Shown piece after piece: positions 53,629-62,847 of a stretch of DNA of 64,000 bases (position 1 is its first letter; every line of letters begins with the position of its first letter). The stretch covers positions 1 through 64,000 of the forward strand of contig CALXXT010000039.1 in assembly GCA_944392755.1 (NCBI GenBank), read 5' to 3'. Below the pieces are notes generated by a model, which worked only from the letters and a program-made list of their open reading frames with translations, was not told the origin of the DNA and ran no database searches. This stretch comes from an uncultured Sutterella sp. GTDB taxonomy: Bacteria; Pseudomonadota; Gammaproteobacteria; Burkholderiales; Burkholderiaceae_F. Both the position numbers and the translations under genes were made by a program.

Positions 53629-55182
53629 TTGGGCAAGCTTTACATGGGTTTTGACGCTGGCACGCAGAGCGTCAAAGTTGCCGTCTGCGACGAAAACTTC
53701 AACCTTATCGCGAGCCGCTCGCTCGCCACGACGCTTCGCTACCCGCACCCCGGTTGGGTGGAGATGGATGTCGAAAACTACCTTGAAAACTGCCTGGAGT
53801 GCATGCGGCTCGTCGCGGAGGATTTGCGCGCCGCAGGCCGCGATCCGAAAGATGTTGCGGCCGTCATGGGCGACGGCGTCATCTGCGGCATCGTCGGCAT
53901 CGATGAAAATGCGCGCCCCGTGACGCCCTACATCAACTACCTCGACAGCCGAACGACGGAGGACGTCGCCCGAGTGAACGCCATGGGACTGGAGATTTGG
54001 GGCAAGGAAACCGGAAATGCCGAAGCCTCCCCCATGTTTCCCGCAATGTTTGCGCGCTGGTTCCTCCGCGAATCGCCCGAATTCCGCGAGCGCGGCGTGA
54101 AGTTCGTTCACAATGCGCCCTTCGTTCTCATGAATCTGGCCGGACTCAAGGGCGAAGACGCCTTCATCGATTGGGGCGCGATGTCGGGCTGGGGGCTTGG
54201 CTACGACGTGCGGGCGAAGCGCTGGTCTGGCGAGCAGCTCTCGATTCTCGGGATCGACCCGAAATACATGCCCCGCATCCTGAAGCCATGGGATGTCGTG
54301 GGCGGACTCACCGAAGCTTTTGCCGAGCGGACGGGGCTCGCAGCGGGCACTCCGATTCTCGCCGGCGCTGGCGACACCATGCAGTCGATGCTGGGATCGG
54401 GCATCTTTGAAGCGAACCAAGGCGTCGACGTTGCAGGCACCTGCGCCATGTTCTGCGTTTCGACGAAGGGGATCGTGCCGGAACTTTCTCGTCCCGGCCT
54501 CGGCCTCATCTTCAATTCCGGCACCCTGCCCGACACTTACTTCTACTGGGGGTTCGTGCGCACGGGCGGACTGGCGCTTCGCTGGTTCAAGGACAACATC
54601 TGCCGGCGGGAAGGCGACGGCTCCTACTACCGAACGCTTTCCGAAGGCGCCGCACGCGTGCCCGCAGGCTCGAACGGCGTGCTTTTCCTGCCCTATCTCA
54701 CGGGCGGATACGGCGAAGAAGACAAGAATGCGAGCGGATGCTTCCTCAACATGACGATGGACGACGATCTTTTCGTCATGTGGCGCGCCGTCCTCGAAGG
54801 GATCGGCTACGACTACATGGGGCTCGCCGACATGTACCGAGCCGCAGGCGTGCCGCTCACCCGCATGACCGTGACCGAAGGCGGCAGCCGCGACGCGCTG
54901 TGGAATCAGATCAAGGCCGACATGCTCAACGCCCAAACGATCCGCTACCGCAACGCCGGCGGCGCCGTGCTCACGAACTGCGTCTTCGCTGCGCACGCCC
55001 TGGGCGATGTCGCCGACGTACGCCCCGCGCTCGAAGCGCTCATCCAGGAAGACGGCCTCTATACGCCGGATCCGACGCGCTCGGCACGGTACCGGGAACT
55101 CTATGAAAGCCGCCGCACGCTCGTGAAGGAGGATCTGAACGCCGCCTTTGCGCGGCTCGTTTCCATGCGCGGCAACGCCTGA
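53629..55182 (+). CDS. FGGY-family carbohydrate kinase, substrate unknown
   Basis: A 517-residue sugar kinase of the FGGY family (xylulokinase/glycerol-kinase fold). The N-terminal phosphate loop is YMGFDAGTQSVKVAV, with HPGWVEMD typical of xylulose/ribulose kinases. The ATP-binding half has AGAGDTMQSMLGSG, DVAGTCAMFCVS and TVTEGGSRDALWNQIKADML. The start is the TTG at 53629, because CGGAG lies at normal distance from it; the first ATG, five codons later, is too far away. No sugar transporter, isomerase or regulator gene accompanies it. CATAAT at 53545-53550 could be its -10. The specific sugar cannot be assigned. Confidence 0.85.
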   Translation: MGKLYMGFDAGTQSVKVAVCDENFNLIASRSLATTLRYPHPGWVEMDVENYLENCLECMRLVAEDLRAAGRDPKDVAAVMGDGVICGIVGIDENARPVTPYINYLDSRTTEDVARVNAMGLEIWGKETGNAEASPMFPAMFARWFLRESPEFRERGVKFVHNAPFVLMNLAGLKGEDAFIDWGAMSGWGLGYDVRAKRWSGEQLSILGIDPKYMPRILKPWDVVGGLTEAFAERTGLAAGTPILAGAGDTMQSMLGSGIFEANQGVDVAGTCAMFCVSTKGIVPELSRPGLGLIFNSGTLPDTYFYWGFVRTGGLALRWFKDNICRREGDGSYYRTLSEGAARVPAGSNGVLFLPYLTGGYGEEDKNASGCFLNMTMDDDLFVMWRAVLEGIGYDYMGLADMYRAAGVPLTRMTVTEGGSRDALWNQIKADMLNAQTIRYRNAGGAVLTNCVFAAHALGDVADVRPALEALIQEDGLYTPDPTRSARYRELYESRRTLVKEDLNAAFARLVSMRGNA

Positions 55183-55203
55183 CAAGTGCAGGCTCCATAA
55201 AGG

Positions 55204-55241
55204 AAACCCCGGCGCTACGGCATCGAAGCGCCGGGGTTTTG
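55204..55241. terminator. Bidirectional terminator between the FGGY kinase and ppiD
   Basis: A perfect 13-bp inverted repeat (55204-55216 / 55227-55239), ending TTTT, lies between converging genes. A second hairpin (55249-55256 / 55264-55271) lies on the ppiD side. Confidence 0.85.
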
Positions 55242-55287
55242 ACTGCAGCGTCGCCCACGATGCGGGCGACGTTGCGCTTCTTTAAGG

Positions 55288-57201
55288 TCAGGACGCGGAT
55301 TCTTCCCCGTTCGCATCCTCTCCCGAGAGGAACTTCGGATTGACGATCTGGGTGTCGAGCTTGCGCTCGATCGCCTCGAGATAGCCGTAGCGGTCCGCCT
55401 CGCCGTAGATCGAAGAAAGCTCCTGCGTGAGGCTGCGCATTTCGATGTCGCTTGCCGGACGGCGGCGGCTTTCCTCAACCCGGCTCAGCACATAGTCGCC
55501 CTGGGCCGTACGGGTGCCGATCACGACGGGGAGCTTCGCAGCATCAACCGCCAGCTCTGCGTTCAGCACGGCCTCCGCCTGCCCCTGCGGATTCTGGCGC
55601 GAAACCCAAAGAGGCTCTGAAAAGCCCTGAGAAGCGTCCTTCGCGCCCTTCAGCTCAGCGAGCTTCGCTTCACCTGCCTTGCGGGCCTCTTCCGAGGCCT
55701 TTTCAAGACGAAGCTTCTGAACAATTCGGCTCTTCACCGTTTCAAAAGCGAGCTCTTCCGTCGGGTGGTATTCAAGAACCCGAGCAGCCACAAGCACGTT
55801 TGCGCTGGCTTCGATCGCGCTCGAGTTGCGTTTTTCCTTCAGGCATTCCGCACCATAGAGCGACTCGACGACGTGCTCGTTGATGATGCGGGCAAGCGCC
55901 GGATCCTTCACGCCTTCGCGGGTGACGTTGTCGACCGTTTCGATCTTAAGCCCGAACTTCTCAGCGACCGGCTCGAGCGATTCGGACTGTTCGTAGACGA
56001 TGTTCGTAAATTCGTCCGCATGCTCGGAAAATTCGCGGATCGACATCTGCTCGACATATTCACGCTCGATCTGAGCCTTCACCTCATCAAAAGGCATGGG
56101 CTTCGAGGGCGCCACGTCCGTCACGTAAATGACGTGGTAGCCGAATTCGGTTTCAACCGGGCCGACAATGTCGCCCTTCTTTGCGGCGAAAACGGCGTCT
56201 TCGAACGGCTTCGTCATGATGCCGCGGCCGAAGAAGTCAAGGTCGCCGCCCTGCTCAGCACTGCCCGTATCCGCAGATTCCTGCTTCGCAAGCTCGGCAA
56301 AGCGCTTGGGATCGGCCTTCACTTCGGCAAGCACGGCTTCGGCCTTTTTGAGGGCTGCAGCCTTGTCCGATCCGAAGTCGATCAAGATGTGGCTTGCGCG
56401 GCGTTCTTCAGGCGCCGTCCAGCGGTTCAGGTTCTGCTCGTAGTAGTTGCGGATCTCTTCCGGATTGATCTTCACGTTGCGGAAGTTTTCGGGAGAAAGC
56501 ACCACGTACTGAGCCTTGATGTGCTCGGTCGAGAGGAATTCTTTCTGATGCGCGTCGTAGTAGGCCTTCGCTTCCTCGTCGGAGACCGAAACCTCATCCA
56601 AATGATCCGTTGCGCGGAAAGTCATCGTGCGCACGAAGCGGGCTTCCGTCAGGATGTCGTGCATCTGCTGCACGATCGCCTTCGGAATCGGGTACGTGCC
56701 TGCCACGCCTGCCACAAGCGCCTCCTTGGAGAGGTCGCGCTGGATCTCGGCAACGAACTGCTGGTCGCTCTTGCCCTGGCCGAGCAGGAACTGCTGGTAG
56801 AGCTCAGGCGAGAACTTGCCGTCCTTCTGCAGGCCTGCCGCCGACTTGATGAAGGCAATCGCTTCGGCCTCACTCACGGCCACGTATTCTGCCGCCGCCG
56901 TCTGCATCAGCGCAGCATCGTCGATAAGCGCACGCAGGATGTCTTCGCGTGCTTCGGGGCTTTCAAGCATGTTTGCGCGGAAGTTCTCGCCGAGCGTCTG
57001 ACGAAGCCGCTCGAGCTGGCCGCGCTTGGCGTAGTCGAACTGCTCAGGCGTGATCGACACCTCGCCGACCTTGGCAATGGCGTTGTCCGCCTGATTCATG
57101 CGGTTGTAGGAATAAATGCCCGTAACCACGAAGCTCGGAATGATCAGCACCGTGGCAATCAGCATGAGCCAGCGTTTATGTTCTCGAAATGCCTGAAGCA
57201 T
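55288..57201 (-). CDS. ppiD: Periplasmic folding chaperone PpiD (SurA-N plus parvulin)
   Basis: A membrane-anchored periplasmic chaperone that contacts proteins leaving the Sec translocon. It is 637 residues from the ATG at 57201 (AAGGA eight bases upstream; E. coli PpiD 623). An N-terminal anchor helix lies at about 12-32 (LMLIATVLIIPSFVVTGIY). A SurA-N-like chaperone region follows (about 40-200, ITPEQFDYAKRGQLERLRQTL). A parvulin/PPIC domain (about 265-365) has ERRASHILIDFG, GGDLDFFGRGIMTKPFEDA and FGYHVIYVTDV. A second divergent domain and helical tail complete it. The longer upstream frame reads through tRNA-Asp and is rejected. It is near lon/clp, as in E. coli. Confidence 0.93.
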   Translation of the reverse strand: MLQAFREHKRWLMLIATVLIIPSFVVTGIYSYNRMNQADNAIAKVGEVSITPEQFDYAKRGQLERLRQTLGENFRANMLESPEAREDILRALIDDAALMQTAAAEYVAVSEAEAIAFIKSAAGLQKDGKFSPELYQQFLLGQGKSDQQFVAEIQRDLSKEALVAGVAGTYPIPKAIVQQMHDILTEARFVRTMTFRATDHLDEVSVSDEEAKAYYDAHQKEFLSTEHIKAQYVVLSPENFRNVKINPEEIRNYYEQNLNRWTAPEERRASHILIDFGSDKAAALKKAEAVLAEVKADPKRFAELAKQESADTGSAEQGGDLDFFGRGIMTKPFEDAVFAAKKGDIVGPVETEFGYHVIYVTDVAPSKPMPFDEVKAQIEREYVEQMSIREFSEHADEFTNIVYEQSESLEPVAEKFGLKIETVDNVTREGVKDPALARIINEHVVESLYGAECLKEKRNSSAIEASANVLVAARVLEYHPTEELAFETVKSRIVQKLRLEKASEEARKAGEAKLAELKGAKDASQGFSEPLWVSRQNPQGQAEAVLNAELAVDAAKLPVVIGTRTAQGDYVLSRVEESRRRPASDIEMRSLTQELSSIYGEADRYGYLEAIERKLDTQIVNPKFLSGEDANGEESAS

Positions 57202-57294
57202 GAATGAATCCTTGAAGTGCTCCGTGCAGGACGGAGCGCGTTGGAAAAAGCCTGCGGCCGACTTGCCCGAAATCCGGCGTCCCAAGGAAAAAAA

Positions 57295-57330
57295 CAATAA
57301 AAAAAAGGCGAACCCATCAGGCTCGCCTTT
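57295..57330 (-). terminator. Terminator downstream of tRNA-Asp
   Basis: An 8-bp stem (57323-57330 / 57304-57311) is followed on the leftward transcript by a long U-rich run (complement of 57296-57306). It ends the tRNA-Asp transcript ahead of ppiD. Confidence 0.85.
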
Positions 57331-57343
57331 CTTCGAAATTTGG

Positions 57344-57420
57344 TGGCGGAGTGGACGGGACTCGAACCCGCGACCCCCGGCGTGACAGGCCGGTATTCTA
57401 ACCAACTGAACTACCACTCC
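57344..57420 (-). tRNA. tRNA-Asp (anticodon GTC)
   Basis: A 77-base cloverleaf with encoded CCA. The acceptor stem GGAGTGG pairs with CCACTCC, the D-arm contains AGTTCAGTTGGTTAGA, the anticodon loop is CTGTCAC with GTC, and the T-arm contains GGTTCGAGTCC. It closely resembles E. coli tRNA-Asp. Confidence 0.97.
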
Positions 57421-57452
57421 GTGGAAGCCGTCGTTTTCAGCTTAGGAGGTGA

Positions 57453-57480
57453 ATTATACCTGTCGTTCCGAATTTTGCAA
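57453..57480 (-). promoter_or_regulatory. Promoter of tRNA-Asp
   Basis: On the leftward strand, TTGCAA (57480-57475) and TATAAT (57458-57453) are separated by 16 bases, ending about 33 bases before the tRNA 5' end. Confidence 0.8.
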
Positions 57481-57560
57481 GGGTCTGCGAAAAAAAAGTT
57501 CGCAATCTCCCTTTTCGCGCTTCGTCCCTGCTCTCCGAGGTGCAAAAAAACGCACATTGC

Positions 57561-57590
57561 ATGACGGGAACATTCGCTTTGTGCTACATT
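57561..57590 (+). promoter_or_regulatory. Possible promoter of tRNA-Val
   Basis: ATGACG (57561-57566) and TACATT (57585-57590), spaced 18 bases, lie about 40 bp before the tRNA. The match to consensus is moderate. Confidence 0.5.
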
Positions 57591-57629
57591 CCTGCTCCTC
57601 GGCATTTTTATCAGAATGAGAATGTCGAC

Positions 57630-57705
57630 GGGTGCTTAGCTCAGTTGGTAGAGCGTCGCTCTTACACGGCGAGGGTCGGGAGTTCGAGCCTCTCAGCACC
57701 CACCA
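57630..57705 (+). tRNA. tRNA-Val (anticodon TAC)
   Basis: A 76-base cloverleaf with encoded CCA. The acceptor stem GGGTGCT pairs with AGCACCC, the D-arm is TAGCTCAGTTGGTAGAGC, the anticodon loop is CTTACAC with TAC, and the T-arm is GAGTTCGAGCCTC. It is divergent from tRNA-Asp. Unusual repeats start just past its 3' end. Confidence 0.97.
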
Positions 57706-57712
57706 GATTGCA

Positions 57713-57794
57713 TGAAATGGAGTGAAACAGAGCGAAAAACTTCCAATAAAATCACTCCATTCGAAAATGCACAGTGAAATAGAGTGAAGTAGCG
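57713..57794. repeat. GAGTGA-type repeats just past the tRNA-Val 3' end
   Basis: TGAAATGGAGTGAA (57713-57726) and TGAAATAGAGTGAA (57775-57788) are direct repeats differing by one base. TCACTCCAT (57752-57760) is an exact inverted copy of the ATGGAGTGA core. Spacing and position next to a tRNA end recall integrase arm sites of an attachment region, but no integrase is present (inference). Confidence 0.55.
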
Positions 57795-57815
57795 TGCATT
57801 GACGTGACAAGTTTT

Positions 57816-57870
57816 AAAGCCCCAAAATAAGCCCCATCGCAGACGCGTTGGGGCTTTTGTTTGTTTTTGA
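57816..57870 (+). terminator. Terminator after tRNA-Val
   Basis: AAAGCCCCAA (57816-57825) pairs with TTGGGGCTTT (57848-57857), which is followed by TGTTTGTTTTT. A second left arm, AAGCCCCA (57829-57836), allows an alternative stem with the same right arm. Confidence 0.8.
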
Positions 57871-57942
57871 AGCCCCACGTACATCACCATGCTTCGCCGA
57901 CCGGGATCCCTCTGGTCAGAGGAACGGCGTCGAGCACAGACT

Positions 57943-58077
57943 TCACGTCTGAGAAACGGTTCTCTCGTACGGCTTGAAGTGCTTGAACCCGTCGCGCCTC
58001 TCTCCGGCCAAGAATTCGCACCGAAGAACGCGGATCTTTCTCTGCCCGTCTGCCGCCGAAACGGTTCCGCGGGCCAT
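57943..58077 (-). CDS. Possible 44-aa basic small protein
   Basis: A short open frame starting at the ATG at 58077 (AGG six bases upstream; another ATG at 58083) encodes a basic peptide with KIRVLRCEF, LAGERRDGFKHFKPYERT and a short tail. No family is recognised. It sits in the islet between tRNA-Val and the 58159 gene, past that gene's terminator, and has no obvious promoter. It may be a real small gene, a remnant of a longer one or chance; support is weak. Confidence 0.2.
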   Translation of the reverse strand: MARGTVSAADGQRKIRVLRCEFLAGERRDGFKHFKPYERTVSQT

Positions 58078-58112
58078 GAACATCCTGCTGTGGCACAACC
58101 TCCCCCATAACG

Positions 58113-58138
58113 AAAGAGGCGGCCTTTTCAGGCCGCCC
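58113..58138 (-). terminator. Terminator after the 58159 gene
   Basis: An 8-bp stem (58131-58138 / 58117-58124, 6-base loop) is followed on the leftward transcript by CUUUCGUU, 20 bases past the stop. Confidence 0.7.
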
Positions 58139-58158
58139 CTTCAATCAATTCTTCCAAC

Positions 58159-58482
58159 TCAGTCCCAACGCTCCCATCTGCCTGGGGACATTTCCTTCCA
58201 GACTTCGTGGTCGCCGCCGTCGCCGTAGCGCTCGACCACGATGTCGCCGTTGATCTCCTTTCGGATTCGCGTGGGCTCCCCGACGCGGCTCTCGTCGAAA
58301 AACGGCACATATTTGACTGTCGAAAGGTCCACCTTCACCCAGGCCTGCTCCTTCTCGTCCCAGACGCGAAGGCCGCTTTCATTTACATTCCGCATAGGAC
58401 CACCAAGACCAATAGCAAAAGCCGCACTCGCAAAGAACAAGAGAGCTACCGCGGAAACAAACCTCTTCAGACGAACCTCCAC
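58159..58482 (-). CDS. Small exported protein of unknown function
   Basis: About 107 residues if started at the GTG at 58482; an in-frame TTG at 58506 would lengthen it by eight residues. A clear signal peptide is visible (KRFVSAVALLFFASAAFA, cleavage after AFA). It is followed by a mature domain with VWDEKEQAWVKVDLSTVKY, RIRKEINGDIVVERYGDGG and a Trp-rich end EVWKEMSPGRWERWD. I do not recognise the family. Its start region overlaps or abuts the stop of the upstream 58493 gene, so translation is probably coupled. A terminator follows. It belongs to a small islet between tRNA-Val and lon. Confidence 0.65.
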   Translation of the reverse strand: MEVRLKRFVSAVALLFFASAAFAIGLGGPMRNVNESGLRVWDEKEQAWVKVDLSTVKYVPFFDESRVGEPTRIRKEINGDIVVERYGDGGDHEVWKEMSPGRWERWD

Positions 58483-58492
58483 TGACCTTACT

Positions 58493-58924
58493 TTATATCG
58501 GACCAAAGATTGGTTGAAGTCTCGGTTTGTCGCTCTTTGTTTCTTCCATTTGCCGCAGAAAGGAGACCTCCAAAAGGAATGTCGCTACCGCATCTCCGGA
58601 CTTTGTCGACTCCCTGATGACGAGACTGCCGTCCGCATCGTCCGTCACGGTCAGGTTCTCCTTGTCGATCAAACGATTGATGCTCTTGATGACCGTCTCT
58701 CTCGGAATTACCGTGCGCATCGCGATCTGGCGGGCGCATTCGCGCGCGTGCCTTGACGGCCGCTTCGGGAACTTTAGGAGACGATCGACCAGAAAGCGGA
58801 CCCAGTCGGAATTGGAAACTGCTTTATCAACTTCGGATACGCGAGCTGGACGCGCCGTCAGCGCAAGGCGCTCGAACAGAGCCGCCAACATCGTTTTCTT
58901 TGTCAATACGCCAATAGTCCGCAT
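58493..58924 (-). CDS. Unknown protein with a possible winged helix
   Basis: A 143-residue soluble protein from the ATG at 58924, which lacks a good ribosome-binding site; the ATG 11 codons later is an alternative. The middle section (about 66-107) reads [20 protein letters not shown], then [19 protein letters not shown]. That resembles a helix-turn-helix followed by a beta wing, so it may be a small DNA-binding regulator. Similarity to a named family was not recognised. It lies directly upstream of the exported protein gene and after the lon terminator. The codon pattern looks somewhat less GC3-biased than that of neighbouring core genes by eye. Confidence 0.6.
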   Translation of the reverse strand: MRTIGVLTKKTMLAALFERLALTARPARVSEVDKAVSNSDWVRFLVDRLLKFPKRPSRHARECARQIAMRTVIPRETVIKSINRLIDKENLTVTDDADGSLVIRESTKSGDAVATFLLEVSFLRQMEETKSDKPRLQPIFGPI

Positions 58925-58985
58925 GCAGACGCCAATGCCGCCGACTGCTGGCGGGATTTGGACTGCCGTTCGCAGAGCCGCCTTA

Positions 58986-59024
58986 AGAAAAATCCTCCGA
59001 TTCTCGTCACGGAATCGGAGGATT
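58986..59024 (-). terminator. Rho-independent terminator after lon
   Basis: A perfect 13-bp stem (59012-59024 / 58991-59003, 8-base loop) is followed on the leftward transcript by UUUCUUAAGG. It separates the clp/lon cluster from the unknown genes. Confidence 0.9.
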
Positions 59025-59046
59025 CGTCAAACACGGTCGATGAGGC

Positions 59047-61518
59047 TCAGGCCGTCGTCCGAGGTGCCGCAGAGCTGCTTCTTGAAGGCTCTGCTGCAGC
59101 TGACGGAACGGGCATCGACACGTCGATCGGCTGGGGCATATGCACGAGCGCGCGGGTCAGCACCTCTTCGATCCGGCGCACCGGCACAATTTCGAGACCT
59201 TTCAGAGCGTCCTCCTTGATTTCCGTCAGGTCCTTTTCGTTTTCCTGCGGAATGAGAACGGTCTTGACGCCGCCCCGTTGGGCCGCAAGAAGCTTCTCCT
59301 TGAGGCCGCCAATCGGAAGCACCTCGCCGCGCAACGTAATTTCCCCCGTCATGGCGACGTCCGACCGCACCGGAATCTGCGTGAGAGCAGAGACCATGGC
59401 GGTCACAATGGCGCACCCTGCCGAGGGGCCGTCCTTCGGAATAGCCCCTTCGGGGAAGTGAATGTGCCAATCGGTCGTGGAAAAGACGTCGGGCTTCAAG
59501 CCGAACTGAGCCGCTCGCGCACGCACGACGGAGCGAGCCGCCTCCACGCTTTCCTTCATCACGTCGCCCAGAAGGCCCGTGCGGTTGACGTTTCCCTTTC
59601 CAGGGAAGGCTACGGCTTCAATCGTCAGGATGTCTCCACCCACCTCCGACCAGGAAAGGCCGTTCACGAGCCCCACCTGCGGTTCGCGCTGCGCCAGCGT
59701 GATGCTGTAGCGGCGCACGCCAAGATACGTTTCCACGTTCTTGTCCGTGACGACCACAGGCAGTTCAGTTTTCGTCAAGACTTCCGGCTTCTCAAGGATC
59801 GTCAAAATCACCTTGCGGAGAATCTTGCCGATCGAACGCTCGAGCGAGCGTACGCCTGCTTCGCGCGTGTAGTAACGGATGATCTCGCGAACAGCGCTTT
59901 CTTCGATGCGCACCTCTTCGGGCTTCACGCCGTTGGCGCGCTGCTGCTTCGGGATGAGGTGGCGTTCGGCAATGTGAACCTTCTCGTCCTCCGTGTATCC
60001 CGAAAGCGAAATCACTTCCATGCGGTCAAGCAGCGCAGGCGGAATGTCATAGCTGTTCGACGTCGCCACGAACAGCACGTCCGAAAGATCGTACGGGCAT
60101 TCGACGTAGTGATCCTCAAAGGCGTTGTTCTGTTCAGGGTCGAGCACCTCAAGCAGCGCAGCCGCGGGGTCTCCGCGGTGATTCGCGCCGATCTTGTCGA
60201 TCTCGTCGAGCAGGAAGAGCGGATTGCGCACGCCGGCCTTGATCAGATGCTTGATCACCTGACCGGGCATCGCGCCAACGTACGTGCGGCGGTGTCCGCG
60301 GATTTCCGCTTCGTCGGAAACGCCGCCCAAAGCCATGCGCACGTATTCGCGGTTCGTCGCGCGCGCAATCGAGCGACCGAGCGAAGTCTTTCCGACCCCC
60401 GGACCGCCTACAAGGCAGAGGATGGGCGACTTCACCTTGCCGACGCGCTTCTGCACGGCGAGATACTCAAGGATGCGCTCCTTCACCTTTTCAAGGCCCC
60501 AATGATCCTCGTCAAGCACCGCACGGGCGCGTTCGATGTCGCGGTTCACGCGGCTCTTCTTCGACCAGGGGATCTCGAGCATGGTGTCGACGTAGCTGCG
60601 GACCACCGAAGCTTCAGAACTCGAAGGCGGCATCTGACGCAGGCGCCTCAGCTCGGTGAGCGTAAGCTCCTCAGCGTTCTTCGGCATCTTCGCATCGCGA
60701 ACCTTCTTCTCGAGCTTGGCGACCTCATCGTCCTCGGGAGTGCCGTCCGCATCGACGCCGAGCTCCTTTCGGATTGCCTTCATCTGCTCGTTGAGGTAGT
60801 ACTCGCGCTGGTTCTTCTCCATCTGGTTCTTGACGCGCATCTGGATGCGCTTGTCAATCTGACCGTTTTCGATCTCACGCTGCATGACAGCGATGAGCAT
60901 CTCGGCCCGAACCACCGGATGCGGCTCTCTCAGCTGATCCATGCGGTCCTTGACGCTGAGAGGAATGTAGGAAGCAGCCAGATCAACCGCACGAACGAAG
61001 TCGGTCTCCTCCTCAACGGCGCGCAGATGTTCGGCAGGAGCCTTTCGCACGTTGGTGAAATATTCCTGCATCACCTTGAGAAGCGTGCGCTTGTAGCCCT
61101 GAGCCTCCTGCGGATCGTAAAGAGCGTCGGGAATCGGCAGGCTTGGAGCCGTCAGGTACCCGCCCTCAGCCTTTTCCAAATTCCGAATGAAGACGCGGGT
61201 CATGCCGCGCACGAGCGCCTTCACCGTGCCGTCCGGGAGCCGCAGCAGCTGCTCAATTTCCCCCACCGTGCCGTAAGCCCAGAAATCCTGGGCCCCCGGC
61301 TCGTCCGTATCCTTGTCGGTCTGAGTCGCCAAAACCACTCGACCCGAGTGCTCGCGCAACGAGGCCTCGGCCGCGCGAATCGACAGATCGCGCGACATAA
61401 AGATCGTGGCGATGGCCGTCGGTCCAATGGCCATGTCGCGAAGCGGCATGACGGGAAGTCGGACGGCGTCAAAATCGTCTTTCGGTTTTCTCGTATTGCT
61501 CAATCTTGAAAAATCCAA
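59047..61518 (-). CDS. lon: ATP-dependent protease Lon
   Basis: Cytosolic AAA+ serine protease that degrades misfolded and regulatory proteins. It has 823 residues (E. coli 784). The N-terminal substrate domain begins near [12 protein letters not shown] coiled region contains [19 protein letters not shown]. The AAA+ module has [25 protein letters not shown] and [14 protein letters not shown]. The protease domain has the catalytic Ser near 698 in [12 protein letters not shown] and a Lys in [11 protein letters not shown] Ser/Pro/Ala-rich C-terminal tail of about 35 residues is extra. The start is a TTG at 61518 with no clear ribosome-binding site; another TTG lies five codons on. It follows clpX by 60 bp. 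Confidence 0.94.
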   Translation of the reverse strand: MDFSRLSNTRKPKDDFDAVRLPVMPLRDMAIGPTAIATIFMSRDLSIRAAEASLREHSGRVVLATQTDKDTDEPGAQDFWAYGTVGEIEQLLRLPDGTVKALVRGMTRVFIRNLEKAEGGYLTAPSLPIPDALYDPQEAQGYKRTLLKVMQEYFTNVRKAPAEHLRAVEEETDFVRAVDLAASYIPLSVKDRMDQLREPHPVVRAEMLIAVMQREIENGQIDKRIQMRVKNQMEKNQREYYLNEQMKAIRKELGVDADGTPEDDEVAKLEKKVRDAKMPKNAEELTLTELRRLRQMPPSSSEASVVRSYVDTMLEIPWSKKSRVNRDIERARAVLDEDHWGLEKVKERILEYLAVQKRVGKVKSPILCLVGGPGVGKTSLGRSIARATNREYVRMALGGVSDEAEIRGHRRTYVGAMPGQVIKHLIKAGVRNPLFLLDEIDKIGANHRGDPAAALLEVLDPEQNNAFEDHYVECPYDLSDVLFVATSNSYDIPPALLDRMEVISLSGYTEDEKVHIAERHLIPKQQRANGVKPEEVRIEESAVREIIRYYTREAGVRSLERSIGKILRKVILTILEKPEVLTKTELPVVVTDKNVETYLGVRRYSITLAQREPQVGLVNGLSWSEVGGDILTIEAVAFPGKGNVNRTGLLGDVMKESVEAARSVVRARAAQFGLKPDVFSTTDWHIHFPEGAIPKDGPSAGCAIVTAMVSALTQIPVRSDVAMTGEITLRGEVLPIGGLKEKLLAAQRGGVKTVLIPQENEKDLTEIKEDALKGLEIVPVRRIEEVLTRALVHMPQPIDVSMPVPSAAAEPSRSSSAAPRTTA

Positions 61519-61578
61519 TAAGAAGCTGATTTCCAGTGTGTTCTATATGGGGACGGATTCGTCGCTTTTCAAGCCTTC

Positions 61579-62847
61579 TCACGCCCTTTTGCGGATGATG
61601 GTGAGCGGCACCTTCTTTTCGACCGCCTCACGCGTCACGATGATTTTCTCGACGTCCTTCTCGCTGGGAATCTCGAACATGGCGTCCAAAAGCACCGACT
61701 CCATGATCGAACGAAGACCGCGCGCGCCCGTCTTGCGCTCGACGGCACGACGGGCGACGGCCGAAAGCGCCTCAGGCTCAAACTCAAGCTCGACGCCTTC
61801 CATCTCGAAAAGCGCCTGATATTGCTTGACGATTGCGTTCTTCGGCTTCGTGAGAATCTCGATCAGCGCCTTCTCGTCGAGTTCTTCAAGCACGGCGGTA
61901 ACGGGCAGTCGGCCGACGAGTTCGGGGATGAGGCCGAACTTCACGAGGTCGGCGGGCTCAATCTGCTCGTAGAGCTTCGTGAGGCCGCTGTCCTTTTTGC
62001 CGATCACCGTGCCGTTGAAGCCGATTTCGCTGCGCTCGGTGCGCTGCCGGACGATGCGCTCCATCCCATCGAAAGCGCCGCCGCAGATGAACAGGATCTG
62101 CGACGTGTCGGCCTGCACCATCGGACGACCGGGGTGCTTTCGACCGCCTTGAGCGGGGAAGCTCGCCACCGTGCCCTCGATCAGCTTGAGGAGCGCCTGC
62201 TGCACGCCTTCGCCGGAAACATCGCGCGTAATCGAGGGGTTCTCGCTCTTGCGAGCAATCTTGTCGATTTCGTCGAGGTAGATGATGCCCTTCTGAGCCC
62301 GCTCGACGTCGCCGTCGGCGGCCTGCACGAGGCGCGCAATGATGTTTTCAACGTCTTCGCCCACGTAGCCCGCTTCGGTCAACGTCGTCGCGTCCGCAAT
62401 CGCAAACGGCACGTCGAGCGCACGGGCGAGCGTCTGCGCCAGAAGCGTCTTGCCCGAACCCGTGGGGCCGATGAGAAGGATGTTCGACTTCTGAAGTTCG
62501 ACTTCGCTGCCCACGCTCGAGCCCTTTTCTCGGCTGCGAAGGCGCTTGTAGTGGTTGTAGACCGCAACGGCGAGCGTGCGCTTGGCGTGCTCCTGCCCGA
62601 TCACGTATTGATCCAGGAGATCGTGGAGTTCCTGCGGCGTCGGAATGGGCTTCGGCTGAGCGGCTGACTCCGCCGGAACCGCCGCGCTTTCAGCCGCCGA
62701 GGCGGAACGGGGGGCCGAACCATCCAGATCCTGCGCCATGCTGCGGATGCACTCGTCGCAAAGCAGTTCGCCGTGAAGACCCTGGAAGAGCGCGGCGCAG
62801 TCCTTTTCGCTTCGGCCGCAGAAAGAGCAGTAACGGGTTTTATCCAT
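61579..62847 (-). CDS. clpX: ATP-dependent Clp protease ATP-binding subunit ClpX
   Basis: AAA+ unfoldase that feeds substrates to ClpP. It is 422 residues (E. coli 424). The N-terminal zinc-binding domain is [10 protein letters not shown] with LLCDECI (residues 7-34). Walker A is [15 protein letters not shown], with [18 protein letters not shown], Walker [12 protein letters not shown], the pore-loop GGRKHPG region, the ClpP-docking IGF loop in SEIGFNGTV, and sensor-2 [12 protein letters not shown]. The ATG at 62847 gives the usual MDKT start. It lies 161 bp after clpP, with hairpins in the spacer, and upstream of lon in the conserved tig-clpP-clpX-lon order. Confidence 0.97.
   Translation of the reverse strand: MDKTRYCSFCGRSEKDCAALFQGLHGELLCDECIRSMAQDLDGSAPRSASAAESAAVPAESAAQPKPIPTPQELHDLLDQYVIGQEHAKRTLAVAVYNHYKRLRSREKGSSVGSEVELQKSNILLIGPTGSGKTLLAQTLARALDVPFAIADATTLTEAGYVGEDVENIIARLVQAADGDVERAQKGIIYLDEIDKIARKSENPSITRDVSGEGVQQALLKLIEGTVASFPAQGGRKHPGRPMVQADTSQILFICGGAFDGMERIVRQRTERSEIGFNGTVIGKKDSGLTKLYEQIEPADLVKFGLIPELVGRLPVTAVLEELDEKALIEILTKPKNAIVKQYQALFEMEGVELEFEPEALSAVARRAVERKTGARGLRSIMESVLLDAMFEIPSEKDVEKIIVTREAVEKKVPLTIIRKRA

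Noticed and set aside
57202..57417. 72-codon N-terminal extension of ppiD
   Set aside because: The extension reads through the terminator and the tRNA-Asp gene; the ATG at 57201 has a good ribosome-binding site and begins the normal PpiD anchor.
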